Of a stretch of DNA of 64,000 nucleotides, positions 42,755-51,343 are shown piece after piece (the stretch's first letter is position 1; the number at the start of each line of letters is the position of its first letter). The notes under the pieces were generated by a model. The model had not been told where the DNA came from. It did not search any database and worked only from the letters and a program-made list of their open reading frames with translations. Origin of the DNA: Saccharomonospora xinjiangensis XJ-54 (GTDB lineage Bacteria > Actinomycetota > Actinomycetes > Mycobacteriales > Pseudonocardiaceae); contig NZ_JH636049.1 in NCBI RefSeq assembly GCF_000258175.1, positions 272,982 through 336,981 on the forward strand, written 5' to 3'. The position numbers and the translations under genes are program-made.

Positions 42755-43615
42755 ATGACTGAGGCCGGGGAAGGCTACTCGCAGATCACGTACACGGTCG
42801 CCGAGCGCATCGCGACGGTGGCGCTGAACCGGCCGCACGCCCGTAACGGGTACACCATCACCATGGCCGACGAACTCGCCGACGCACTCGGAAGGGCCGA
42901 CCGCGATCCCGACGTGAGGGTCATCGTGCTCACCGGGCACGGCCGCGACTTCTGTGTCGGCGCCGACCTGTCGCAGGGCGGCTTCGACGTCATTCCCGCG
43001 TCCGGCTCCGGCGACGCGTGGCAGGAACCAGCGGGCCGGGTGTCGCGCCGGATGTTCGCGTCGAACACGCCGGTGATCGCCGCACTGAACGGCGCCGCCG
43101 TCGGCGCGGGACTCACCATCACCCTCGCCGCCGACTACCGCCTCGCGGCCACCGACTCACGGTTCGGCTTCGTGTTCACCCGCAGAGGCATCTACCCCGA
43201 GGGCGCCTCGGCGTGGTTCCTGCCCCGGCTCGTCGGCATGGGCCGCGCCCTCGACTGGATGATCAGCGGACGGGTGTTCGGCGCCGAGGAGGCGCTGCGC
43301 ACCGGGCTCGTCCACAGCCTGCACGCCCCGGGCGACCTGCGCGGCGCCGCGCACAACCTCGCCGCCGACCTCGCCGCCACCACGGCGGCCGTGTCGGTGG
43401 CCGTCACACGGCAGCTGCTCTACCGTATGTCCGGTGTGGACTCTCCGGGCCCCGTCCACGAACTCGACTCGCGTCTGATCGCGAGCATTCCCGAAAGCCC
43501 GGACGCGATCGAGGGAGTCCTGTCGTTCCTCCAGAAACGGCCACCGGACTTCAGCGGCCGGGTACCCGGCGACCTGCCCGAGGTACTGCCCTGGCTCCGA
43601 AGGGACGAGACGTGA
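42755..43615 (+). CDS. Enoyl-CoA hydratase/isomerase (crotonase)
   Basis: 286 residues, ATG 42755 after GGGAGAAC. Crotonase signatures: HGRDFCVGADLSQGG, NGAAVGAGLTITLAADYRLA and the region RRGIYPEGASAWFLP, where the Glu corresponds to the second catalytic acid; the oxyanion-hole residues are intact. It is probably a hydratase/isomerase on enoyl-CoAs of the atu-like pathway, such as the step following carboxylation. Divergent from the eight-gene operon, coupled by GTGA to the next gene. Confidence 0.9.
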   Translation: MTEAGEGYSQITYTVAERIATVALNRPHARNGYTITMADELADALGRADRDPDVRVIVLTGHGRDFCVGADLSQGGFDVIPASGSGDAWQEPAGRVSRRMFASNTPVIAALNGAAVGAGLTITLAADYRLAATDSRFGFVFTRRGIYPEGASAWFLPRLVGMGRALDWMISGRVFGAEEALRTGLVHSLHAPGDLRGAAHNLAADLAATTAAVSVAVTRQLLYRMSGVDSPGPVHELDSRLIASIPESPDAIEGVLSFLQKRPPDFSGRVPGDLPEVLPWLRRDET

Positions 43616-44229
43616 ACACCGCATACCCCGGCGAACCGTGGCGGCTGGCAGGCGAGGCGTACGTGTCCGTGTGGGCGGTCCCGCTCGGTGCACTGCCCAG
43701 GGTCAGCGACGTGGTCACCCCGCACACCGTGGGAGGGCGGGCCGTGGTCGTCACCGCGTGGATCGACTACACCCCGCCGGGCCAGCTGAGCTACCACGAA
43801 CTGCTCGCAGTCGTCGCCGTGCGGCACGGGCGCTCACCGGCTGGCAGCATCACCGAGATCTGGGTGGACAGCGAGACGTCGCTTCGGGGAGGCCGTGCTC
43901 TGTGGGGCATCCCGAAGGAGCTCGCGACCTTCCACCTCGACCGCACCGGCGATGTCACCGTGTCGGCCGCGACACCGAGCGAGTGGATCGCCTCGGCCAC
44001 ATTCGTCCCGAAAGGACCGTCCGGCCCCGCGACGCGGGCGAGATTCTCGGTGATCCAGTCCGTCGGCGGCCTGCCCCTCGTCAGCCCCGTGCTCGCCCGC
44101 GTCCGCCCGCGACCGGCGTCCGCGACGTGGACGGTGAACCCGGACGGCCCACTCGGCTACCTCGGAGGGCGGCGCCCGCTGGTCAGCGTCCACCTGCGGG
44201 ACGCGCGTCTGCTGTTCGGCAGGCGCTGA
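43612..44229 (+). CDS. Acetoacetate decarboxylase-like protein
   Basis: 205 residues from GTG 43612 (GTGA overlap with the crotonase stop). The fold is indicated by WALGIPKE-type motif, here RALWGIPKELATFHLD with the Lys that corresponds to the Schiff-base lysine of acetoacetate decarboxylase, and by GSITEIWVDSETSLRGG. Family members include true decarboxylases and others that lack activity. Here it could remove CO2 from, or bind, an acetoacetate-like intermediate; leucine- and terpene-type degradation ends with acetoacetate, which fits the context (inference). Confidence 0.82.
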   Translation: MNTAYPGEPWRLAGEAYVSVWAVPLGALPRVSDVVTPHTVGGRAVVVTAWIDYTPPGQLSYHELLAVVAVRHGRSPAGSITEIWVDSETSLRGGRALWGIPKELATFHLDRTGDVTVSAATPSEWIASATFVPKGPSGPATRARFSVIQSVGGLPLVSPVLARVRPRPASATWTVNPDGPLGYLGGRRPLVSVHLRDARLLFGRR

Positions 44230-44239
44230 CCCGCGAGAC

Positions 44240-44524
44240 TCACGCGAGCACGACGGCGAGGACGAGCGCGATCAGGAGCGCCAGCACCACGGCCCTGCGC
44301 CGCCGGAGCACGACGGCACGCGGTGGCGGTTCGCGCACCGGCTTCCTCGGCAGGGACCGTATCCGGTTGCGCACGGCGCCGTGGAGCAGAACCACCACAG
44401 GGGCCGAGGCGACAAGGCTGGACAACACCCCCGGCACCACATCGCCGCCGCTGAAGAACTTCACGGCGAACACGAGGCCGAAGAAGAGGGCGAGTCCCAG
44501 CAGTGCGCCCACGAAGATGCTCAT
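44240..44524 (-). CDS. Small integral membrane protein, unknown
   Basis: 94 residues with three predicted membrane helices, at about 2-22 (FVGALLGLALFFGLVFAV), 32-50 and 77-94 (AVVLALLIALVLAVVLA), separated by an Arg/Pro-rich loop (RIRSLPRKPVREPPPRA). No recognisable family. Convergent with the acetoacetate decarboxylase-like gene. The region after its start (44525-44621) holds a strong hairpin. Confidence 0.55.
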   Translation of the reverse strand: MSIFVGALLGLALFFGLVFAVKFFSGGDVVPGVLSSLVASAPVVVLLHGAVRNRIRSLPRKPVREPPPRAVVLRRRRAVVLALLIALVLAVVLA

Positions 44525-44561
44525 CCCCCTCGCGAAACCGCGTTCTGCGAAACAACCGCCG

Positions 44562-44593
44562 AAGGCCCGGCGCGGGTCGGTACGCCGGGCCTT
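44562..44593. terminator. 11-bp hairpin with flanking T/A runs
   Basis: AAGGCCCGGCG (44562-44572) and CGCCGGGCCTT (44583-44593) are exact complements, loop ten bases, flanked by short A and T runs. It lies just past the stop of the minus-strand cutinase gene (44622) and should terminate it. Confidence 0.75.
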
Positions 44594-44621
44594 TCCGCGT
44601 CTCCTGCCGCATCAGGGACGG

Positions 44622-45560
44622 TCAGAGATGGTCCAGCCAGGGCAGACGCTCGACCAGCCGCTGCCACATCGGTTCCGGCAGTGCGGCCCTCAGCGCGTCG
44701 CGAACCTGCCTGACCACGGCCTGGGACAGCTCGATGTCGCCGTCGGCCAGCTCGTACGGGTTCGGCAGCGACAGCGGCAGCGGCGGCCCGTACGGGATCA
44801 GCGGCGGCTGGGTGAGGAAGATGTCCGGCCGGTCCACGTCCCGCAGCGGGTCGATGTCGTAGGCGTGCGCCCCGTTGAGGTATCCCGCCCAGCCGTTGGC
44901 GAAGGCCAGCGCGTTGGTGAACGGGTTGACGGAGTTGCAGATGCCGTCGTTCTGGTTGCAGATCTGCGTCACCGCCACGTCGCCGTCACCGGGCCGGGGG
45001 CCCTGCAACGTCATGCCGGGGAAGAACGTCGGTATGTTCGTCGCGACCCCGCCCGCACCGCCACCGGCGCTGCCGTCCGAGCCCGAAGCCGGATCACCCG
45101 GCCTGCGCGGATCACCGTAGAGCACGCCTTTGAGCACCTCGTGCGGGATCTGCTCGCCCTCGGCGAAGGTGTCCAGCACGTTGCCCGCGACGAGTGCCCC
45201 CATGGAGTACCCCACGATGATCACAGTCGAGTCGGCGCAGGACTCGGCGAACCGCAGGACCGCCTCTTCGAGGGCCGCCATTCCCTCCTCGACGGACTGA
45301 TCCATGGTCTTCTCGTGGCCGGGGAACGGCGCGATCTCGGCGGCGTAGACGATCTTCTCGGTCTCCACCCCGGCAGGCACCCCCGCGTTGAACTCGTCGT
45401 ACACGAGTCCCAGCCCGTCCCCCGCTCCCCCGACCTCGAAAATCTTGGTCTGCGCGCAGCCCGCGTCCTGTGCGGCCTGCGCGACCGGAACGGTGACCGT
45501 CCCGAGACCGCTCAGCAGTGCGGCGACCGCGAGCGTGACCCGCCTCGACCTCGTCGGCAT
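44622..45560 (-). CDS. Secreted cutinase-family esterase
   Basis: 312 residues. Signal peptide: basic MPTRSRR, hydrophobic LAVAALLSGLGTVTVPVAQA, cleavage after about residue 30 (AQA-AQ). The cutinase/PE-PPE-type alpha/beta hydrolase core has GYSMGA (about 115-120) with the Ser nucleophile, and YGDPRRPGD. Cys35 and two further Cys near 190-197 (ICNQNDGICNS) may form disulfides. The C-terminal helix-rich tail is longer than in true cutinases. Extracellular ester or polyester hydrolysis is likely; substrate unknown. Confidence 0.85.
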   Translation of the reverse strand: MPTRSRRVTLAVAALLSGLGTVTVPVAQAAQDAGCAQTKIFEVGGAGDGLGLVYDEFNAGVPAGVETEKIVYAAEIAPFPGHEKTMDQSVEEGMAALEEAVLRFAESCADSTVIIVGYSMGALVAGNVLDTFAEGEQIPHEVLKGVLYGDPRRPGDPASGSDGSAGGGAGGVATNIPTFFPGMTLQGPRPGDGDVAVTQICNQNDGICNSVNPFTNALAFANGWAGYLNGAHAYDIDPLRDVDRPDIFLTQPPLIPYGPPLPLSLPNPYELADGDIELSQAVVRQVRDALRAALPEPMWQRLVERLPWLDHL

Positions 45561-45671
45561 CGTTTCCCTGTCCTCCCCAGTCTGGCCGCGCTGCCCGGAC
45601 GAAGGGCACCCGCGGTGTTGTCCTGAGAGGACAGTAGGCAGAGCGCGTGAAATCCGGATGAACGCTTCCGC

Positions 45672-48181
45672 TCAGGCGTTGTCGCGCTCCTCGAAGACCC
45701 GGCTGAGGTGGTCGTGCAGGCGCGCGTGGCGGAATTGGTACACGGTGCCCGCCTGCCGCAGCACCCCGCGCCGGTACGCGTCGTCGAGGAACGCGGGCAC
45801 CTTCCACGGAAGGCGCCCGGTCAGCGGAAGGTAGATCCGCGCGAAGACCACCCACTGCCCCCACGCGGTCATGCAGAGCACGTAACCGAGCCCCCCGCCC
45901 ACCATGCCGATGCTTCCCCACAGGAACCCACCCAGTACTCCGTAGGACAGTGGCCCGAGGATGCCCTGGAACACCGCCACGACGAGCGCGCCGCCGAATG
46001 CGACGACGAGGCCGAACATCGGCCCGAAAAGGCACAGTTGCGCGAGCACGGTCCTGCGGTTGAGGCGCAGCAGATCGGCGGGGCTACTGATCGATCTGAT
46101 GTCCCGCGACGTCTCGAGCATCCCGATCACGCCGTACGACACCCCGGCCCCGAGGCCGAACACGACCGAGCACAGGAACGCGTCGATCAGGCCGCCGAGC
46201 AGCGCTTCGGCTTTGCCCGACACCAGCCATCGAATGATTCCCCACACGATCCCGATCAGCACGCCGAACAGGGCGCCCGCGAGCAACCCGACTCTGAACC
46301 GGGAGACGAACACGCGGAACCGGTTCGTTCTCCCCTTGCGAACTCCGATGCGGGACCGCGACGGTTCGAGCGCCGCCGTACCGGACACGAACGCGAGGCC
46401 GTGCGCGAGCGCGAACGCGAGGCCCGCCGCCAGCGTGACGTGCGCCGTGTCCACGAGGCCGAGCCCGAACAGGTACTCCTTCGCCGCCTCAGGGCCGAGG
46501 AGCACGCCGGACACGAGCCCCATCACGAGCCACTCGGCGAGACCGACGCCCGCGCCCGCCAGCACGCCGACCACGAGCATGCGGATCGAGGCTCCGAGCG
46601 TGTTGCCGAGCTGCCACCAGGCGAGGTCGCGGCTGCCGAGCCGGTCGAGGTGCTTGGCGAGGTAGCCGAGCCAGTACGGGACGCGCCGCACGTCCCAACG
46701 GCTCTGCTCGCCGCCGGGACGGTCCTGGTAGGCCGTGGGAACGAAGGTGTCGAACAGATGCGTCTCGATGGCCTCGGGTGTGCCGAACCGCTCGGTGTCG
46801 AGCAGTTCGGCCGGGTCCCTGCCGGGCTGGTCGCTGTAGACGGCTCTGGCAAGACCCACCATCAGCGGGGTGGCGAGCACCAAGACGAGGTTGGCACACC
46901 CCGGCCGTTCGGGATGCTCGGTCAGCTCCGCCAGCACGGGGTCCCACACCGTCGCCGCCTTGCCACCGAATCTCCGCTTCCGCGCGGTGCGCGGAAGATA
47001 CGCCGCGAGGTCGGACACGGTCAGGTCGCACAGTTCGACGACCGCGGCCGAGGTGAGCACATCCACGTCCTCGACGGCGGCGACGTACTCGTCGGGACGG
47101 CTCGTCAGCAGCAGAGGCAGGGTAGTGGCGTTGAGCGCGCGCAAGGCGGGACGCCGGAGCCCGTCGGCGATCTCGTCGAAGCCGTCGAGCACCGGCAGCA
47201 CCAAGCCCGCCTCCACCAGTGCGGCCGCCAGAGTCGTGCTGCCGTACGAGGTGGCGGCGAACTCCGGGTGGTCCCGTTCGAGCTGATCGGTCAGCCAGTC
47301 CCGTAGCGACGCCGCCCCGGGGTCCCACGACCCGAGGCCGACGATCACCGGAACCGGGTCGGCGCGCCTGCGGATCTTGAGCAGGTCGAGCAGGAAACGC
47401 AGGGTCAGCACGGTCTTTCCCGAACCGGCCCTGCCCAGTACCACCATCCGTCCCGAGGGCAGGCTCCGGTAGGTGTCCACCACATCGGCGAGGCTTCCGC
47501 GCAACTCCGCCACTCCGGGCGCGGGCGAGGTGCTGTCAGGAAGGACGCGGTAGACGTTCTCGTCGTGGTCGGCGACATCCTCCCGCGCCGAGTGCCAGCG
47601 CACCGGCAGCGGGAACGGATCGTGGATCTGCCGGTTCTCCTCCTCCCTGCGCCACCGGCTGCCGACCTCCATGGCGAGTTCGGCGGCGGCGTCGGCGAGG
47701 GCGTCGTCGAGGTGCGCCGCGCCCGTCCCGTCCGCGCGGTCGGTCTTCGGGTCGTCGTCACCGCCGCTACCGTTCCGCGCGGAGCCCGCGTCGCCGCCCG
47801 GACGCTCCGCCTCCCCTCGGCGGCCGGCACCGGCCCTGAATCCGCTGCGCCGCCGTCCCCGGCGGGTTGCGGCGCCGTCTCACCGGCCGGAGCTGTGCCG
47901 GAATCCCCGCCACCGGCGACGCCGTGCGACGGCCGCGATGGTGTCCTCGCTCCCGGCACCGTCCCGAGTGCGGCGGCCACCAGAGCGTCGCGCTCCTCAC
48001 CGGACAGCTCAAGAGCCTCGGCCAGCAACCTGACCGTCGCCATCCGTGGAGCCGCGCGTTCCCCGGTTTCGAAGCCCCGGATTGTGCGGACCCCCACACC
48101 CGAACGTTCCGACAACTGCTCCTGGGTCAACCCCGCCGCACGCCGTCGCAGCCGAAGTTGTGCGCCGAACTCGCTGGTCAC
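45672..48181 (-). pseudogene. XRE-HTH/NACHT NTPase with multi-spanning membrane domain, frameshifted
   Basis: The protein begins at GTG 48181 with an XRE-type HTH (GAQLRLRRRAAGLTQEQL, SERSGVGVRTIRGFETGERA) and, after a linker, continues in another frame as a NACHT-type STAND NTPase: Walker A GRAGSGKT (Lys about 256) and Walker B LPVLDGFDE, then at least eight membrane helices and a charged C terminus. Inserting one G in the G4 run at 47813-47816 (minus strand) joins the frames into one 836-residue protein. Family relatives are continuous, so this is probably an error or inactivating mutation. Such NTPases are signalling or defence proteins in bacteria. Confidence 0.75.
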
Positions 48182-48229
48182 GGCCGCCTTTCGTCTGAAG
48201 TTGGCTGAGGTTGAGCAGCTTATCGTGGC

Positions 48230-48249
48230 ACCGGCCACAAGTGGCCGGT
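48230..48249. promoter_or_regulatory. Perfect 9-bp inverted repeat between divergent regulators
   Basis: ACCGGCCAC-AA-GTGGCCGGT lies midway between the HTH-NACHT gene (start 48181, minus) and the LuxR/SARP gene (start 48320, plus). Its symmetry and location suggest an operator, possibly for the XRE domain of the NACHT protein itself; a hairpin in the transcript is the other possibility. Confidence 0.5.
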
Positions 48250-48319
48250 CGCTGGCCTGTTCGCCATGCCCGTGCACTCGAAGAATCGGGACACTGTGAG
48301 AGGCCACGAAGGAGATCGC

Positions 48320-49420
48320 ATGGCGGCCACAGCCCCGGACCCGTCGATCACCACGCCACCTGCGCCCGCCCGCCGCCTCACCACCACGGAGTTGCGCGTG
48401 CTGCGCGCGGTCGGGCGTGGTCTGAACGACTCGGAGATCGCGGCGGAACTGGGTTGCCCTGTCGCGGCAGTGCGGCAGGGTGTCGAGCGCCTCCGCGCCG
48501 GTCTCGGCCTCCGTGACCGCTGCGCGCTCATCGTCTACGCGTTCGACCACAGCATCGTGTCACCGGCCGGGCCCCGGCCCGGGCAGCGGCCGGCGAATGG
48601 CCGCCCCACACCGTCACCCGCGCTCGGGCCCGCCCCTGCCAGTCCCCCGCTCCGGCTGTGCGCGCTCGGACCACTGCGGGCGTGGGCAGGCGCGACCCCG
48701 CTCGATCTCGGCCCCGCGCGGCAGCAGGCCGTGCTCGCGGCGCTGGCACTGCGGCCGGGTGTTCCGGTGAGCAGGCGTGAGTTGCTCAACGACGTGTGGG
48801 GCCTTTCGGCCCCCGAGGGCAACGTCGTCCAGGTGTACGTCTACCGGCTGCGCAAATGCCTCGGCGGAGGGCGCGACCCGGTGATCGACAGGGATCGCGC
48901 GGGCTACCGCTTCTCCGGCGACGGGGCCGACCTCGACGTCACCCGCCTCGACGAGCTCACCGCCGAAGCGGGCACGGCGTGGCGAGCGGGCGATGTCACC
49001 ACCGCCGTCGAGGCGCACCGGCGCGCGCTGGACTTGTTCGCAGGAGAGCCGCTCTCCGGGCTGCCCGGCCCGTTCGCCGACATGGTGCGGCTGCGGCTGA
49101 CCGAGCGCAGGCTCACGCTGGCGACCCGGAGGGCCGAGGGGCTGCTCCGGCTGGGCCGTCACACTCAGGCCATCGACGAACTGCGAGCCGGCGCGGTGGA
49201 ACATCCTCACAGCGAACCGGTGGCCGAGCTGCTCATGCGCGCCCTGTACGTGACAGGCCGCAGAGCCGACGCCGTGTCGGTGTTCACGCGGGTGCGCGAG
49301 CTGCTCCTCGACGATCTCGGTGTGGAACCGGGCGAACGGCTGCGCCACGTCCACACGGCGATCCTCCGCGACGAACTCCCCGTCGCCCCTGTGCCGCATC
49401 CGGTCCGGCGCTCCGCGTAA
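48320..49420 (+). CDS. SARP-type regulator with extra N-terminal LuxR-like HTH
   Basis: 366 residues; ATG 48320 has AAGGAG at 48309-48314, so the longer frame from 48266 is rejected. Residues about 20-75 read LTTTELRVLRAVGRGLNDSE then IAAELGCPVAAVRQGVERL, a LuxR/GerE-type HTH. From about 112 there is an OmpR-like winged helix (LCALGPLRAWAGATPLDLG, then VVQVYVYRLRKCLGGG) and a bacterial transcriptional activation (BTAD) repeat domain (about 205-350). Two DNA-binding domains in one SARP are uncommon. It diverges from the NACHT gene, suggesting functional pairing. SARPs activate secondary-metabolite genes. Confidence 0.85.
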   Translation: MAATAPDPSITTPPAPARRLTTTELRVLRAVGRGLNDSEIAAELGCPVAAVRQGVERLRAGLGLRDRCALIVYAFDHSIVSPAGPRPGQRPANGRPTPSPALGPAPASPPLRLCALGPLRAWAGATPLDLGPARQQAVLAALALRPGVPVSRRELLNDVWGLSAPEGNVVQVYVYRLRKCLGGGRDPVIDRDRAGYRFSGDGADLDVTRLDELTAEAGTAWRAGDVTTAVEAHRRALDLFAGEPLSGLPGPFADMVRLRLTERRLTLATRRAEGLLRLGRHTQAIDELRAGAVEHPHSEPVAELLMRALYVTGRRADAVSVFTRVRELLLDDLGVEPGERLRHVHTAILRDELPVAPVPHPVRRSA

Positions 49421-49554
49421 CCGGACCGGATGCCCGCGCCCTGACCGGCCAGCGGGGTCAACCGTGCGTGACCGGCAACCGCGGTCGCCGAGGAAAGCAA
49501 GACTGTCCTGGGACGTGTGAAAGGTGGCCTAGCTGGGCGGATACACTCGTCGCC

Positions 49555-51054
49555 GTGAGTGACGCGCTGGACGATTTCCACGAGGACCTGCCCGAGCAGA
49601 TGCGCATCCGGCGAGCCAAGCTGGAACGGTTGCGCACGTCGGGTGTGGAGCCCTACCCGGTCGGTTTCCCCCGGACCGCCACGATCGCGGAGATCCGCGA
49701 ACAGCACAGCGACCTGGGACCCGACCAGCACACGGGCGAGCGGGTGGGCGTCGCGGGCCGGGTCATGTTGTACCGCACGGGCGGCAAGCTCTGCTTCGCC
49801 ACGATCAAGGACCCGACCGCCCAGATCCAGATCATGCTGTCGCTCGACAAGGTCGGTGCCGAGGCACTCGACTCGTGGAAGAGCGACATCGATCTCGGCG
49901 ACCACGTGGGGGTCACCGGCGAGGTCATCACCTCCAAGCGCGGCGAGTTGTCGGTCCTCGTCGATGAATGGACGCTGACGTCGAAGGCGCTGCGGCCCCT
50001 GCCCGAGAAGCACAAGGGACTCACCGATCCCGAGGCCCGCGTCAGGCAGCGCTACGTGGATCTGATCGTCAACGACGAGGCCCGCGACATGGTGCGCACG
50101 CGCGCGGCCACCGTGCAGGCGCTCCGGCAGGGCCTGCTCGACCTCGGGTTCCTCGAGGTGGACACGCCGATGCTGCACCTCGTGCACGGCGGCGCGACGG
50201 CCCGCCCCTTCACCACCCACATCAACGCCTACGACCTCGACCTGTACCTGCGCATCGCTCCCGAGCTGTTCCTCAAGCGGCTCATCGTCGGCGACCTCGG
50301 GGCCGTCTTCGAGATCAACCGGTCGTTCCGCAACGAGGGCGCCGACTCCACACACAATCCCGAGTTCACGATGCTGGAGTGGTACCGCGCCTACGGCGAC
50401 TACAACGACGGCATGCACATCACCCAGAACCTCGTCCGTCAGGCGGCCGAGGCCGTGTTCGGCGACCAGATCGTGCGCAACCCCCGCTACGGCGAGGTGG
50501 ATCTCAGCGGTGAGTGGCCGCAGATCACGCTGTACGGGTCGGTGTCGGAGGCGCTGGACGCCGAGATCACCCCGCGTACGCCGATCGACGTGCTCCGCAA
50601 GCACGCCGACGCGCGCGAGATCGGCTGGGACCCTTCCTGGGGGCAAGGCAAGTTCGTGGAGCACCTGTTCGAGGAGCTGGTGGAGCACACGCTGATCCAG
50701 CCCACGTTCGTGCGGGACTACCCCGTCGAGACCAGCCCGCTGACCCGCAAGCACCGCGACGACGAGCTGCTCACGGAGAAGTGGGACCTGATTGGGTTCG
50801 GCATGGAACTCGGCACCTGCTACTCGGAGTTGATCGACCCTGTGGAGCAGCGAAGGCGGCTCACGGAGCAGTCGCTGCGGGCAGCGGGGGGCGATCCCGA
50901 GGCCATGCAGCTCGACGAGGACTTCCTGCGCGCGCTGGAGTACGGCATGCCGCCGACCGTCGGCGCGGGCATGGGCATCGACCGGCTGCTCATGGCCTTC
51001 ACCGGCAAGGGCATCAGGGAGACGATCCTGTTCCCGATGGTCAAGCCCGTCTGA
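49555..51054 (+). CDS. lysS: Lysyl-tRNA synthetase (class II)
   Basis: 499 residues from GTG 49555. TACACT at 49542-49547 seven bases upstream implies a leaderless message. OB-fold anticodon domain (about 55-165: GRVMLYRTGGKLCFATIKD) and class II core: motif 2 FRNEGADSTHNPEFTMLEWY and motif 3 GMGIDRLLMAFTG. It charges tRNA(Lys). Normal length (about 500), no C-terminal membrane domain of the LysX type. A 12-bp hairpin terminator follows at 51078-51108. Whether it is the only lysS in the genome is not visible. Confidence 0.94.
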   Translation: MSDALDDFHEDLPEQMRIRRAKLERLRTSGVEPYPVGFPRTATIAEIREQHSDLGPDQHTGERVGVAGRVMLYRTGGKLCFATIKDPTAQIQIMLSLDKVGAEALDSWKSDIDLGDHVGVTGEVITSKRGELSVLVDEWTLTSKALRPLPEKHKGLTDPEARVRQRYVDLIVNDEARDMVRTRAATVQALRQGLLDLGFLEVDTPMLHLVHGGATARPFTTHINAYDLDLYLRIAPELFLKRLIVGDLGAVFEINRSFRNEGADSTHNPEFTMLEWYRAYGDYNDGMHITQNLVRQAAEAVFGDQIVRNPRYGEVDLSGEWPQITLYGSVSEALDAEITPRTPIDVLRKHADAREIGWDPSWGQGKFVEHLFEELVEHTLIQPTFVRDYPVETSPLTRKHRDDELLTEKWDLIGFGMELGTCYSELIDPVEQRRRLTEQSLRAAGGDPEAMQLDEDFLRALEYGMPPTVGAGMGIDRLLMAFTGKGIRETILFPMVKPV

Positions 51055-51077
51055 CCGGCACCGCCGAGCCCGCGTAC

Positions 51078-51108
51078 CGGCCCGGTGGGCGGCCTTCCCA
51101 CCGGGCCG
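51078..51108. terminator. 12-bp perfect hairpin after lysS
   Basis: CGGCCCGGTGGG (51078-51089) pairs exactly with CCCACCGGGCCG (51097-51108), loop CGGCCTT, 24 bases after the lysS stop codon. Classic position for a transcription terminator; no T-tract. The remaining gap up to 51343 has no gene; TACCCT (51330-51335) is a -10-like hexamer for the next gene. Confidence 0.8.
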
Positions 51109-51343
51109 ACGTGCGGATGAACCCCGCCGCGTCGCCGTAGCGGTCCCCCGTCTCGGAAAGCCCGTGCGGCGACGGAATCCATGCCCGCACGGTGCGGAAC
51201 CCGCGCCCATGAAGGCGTGATCGCGGGGCGATCACCTCCCGCGTGCCCGCCGCTCCGGCACGACGTCCGGAGGAACGGGCGCGTGCCCGGCAGGCTCCGG
51301 AAGACCTGGTACAGGCCGGTATCCGGCCTTACCCTCCCCGTGC

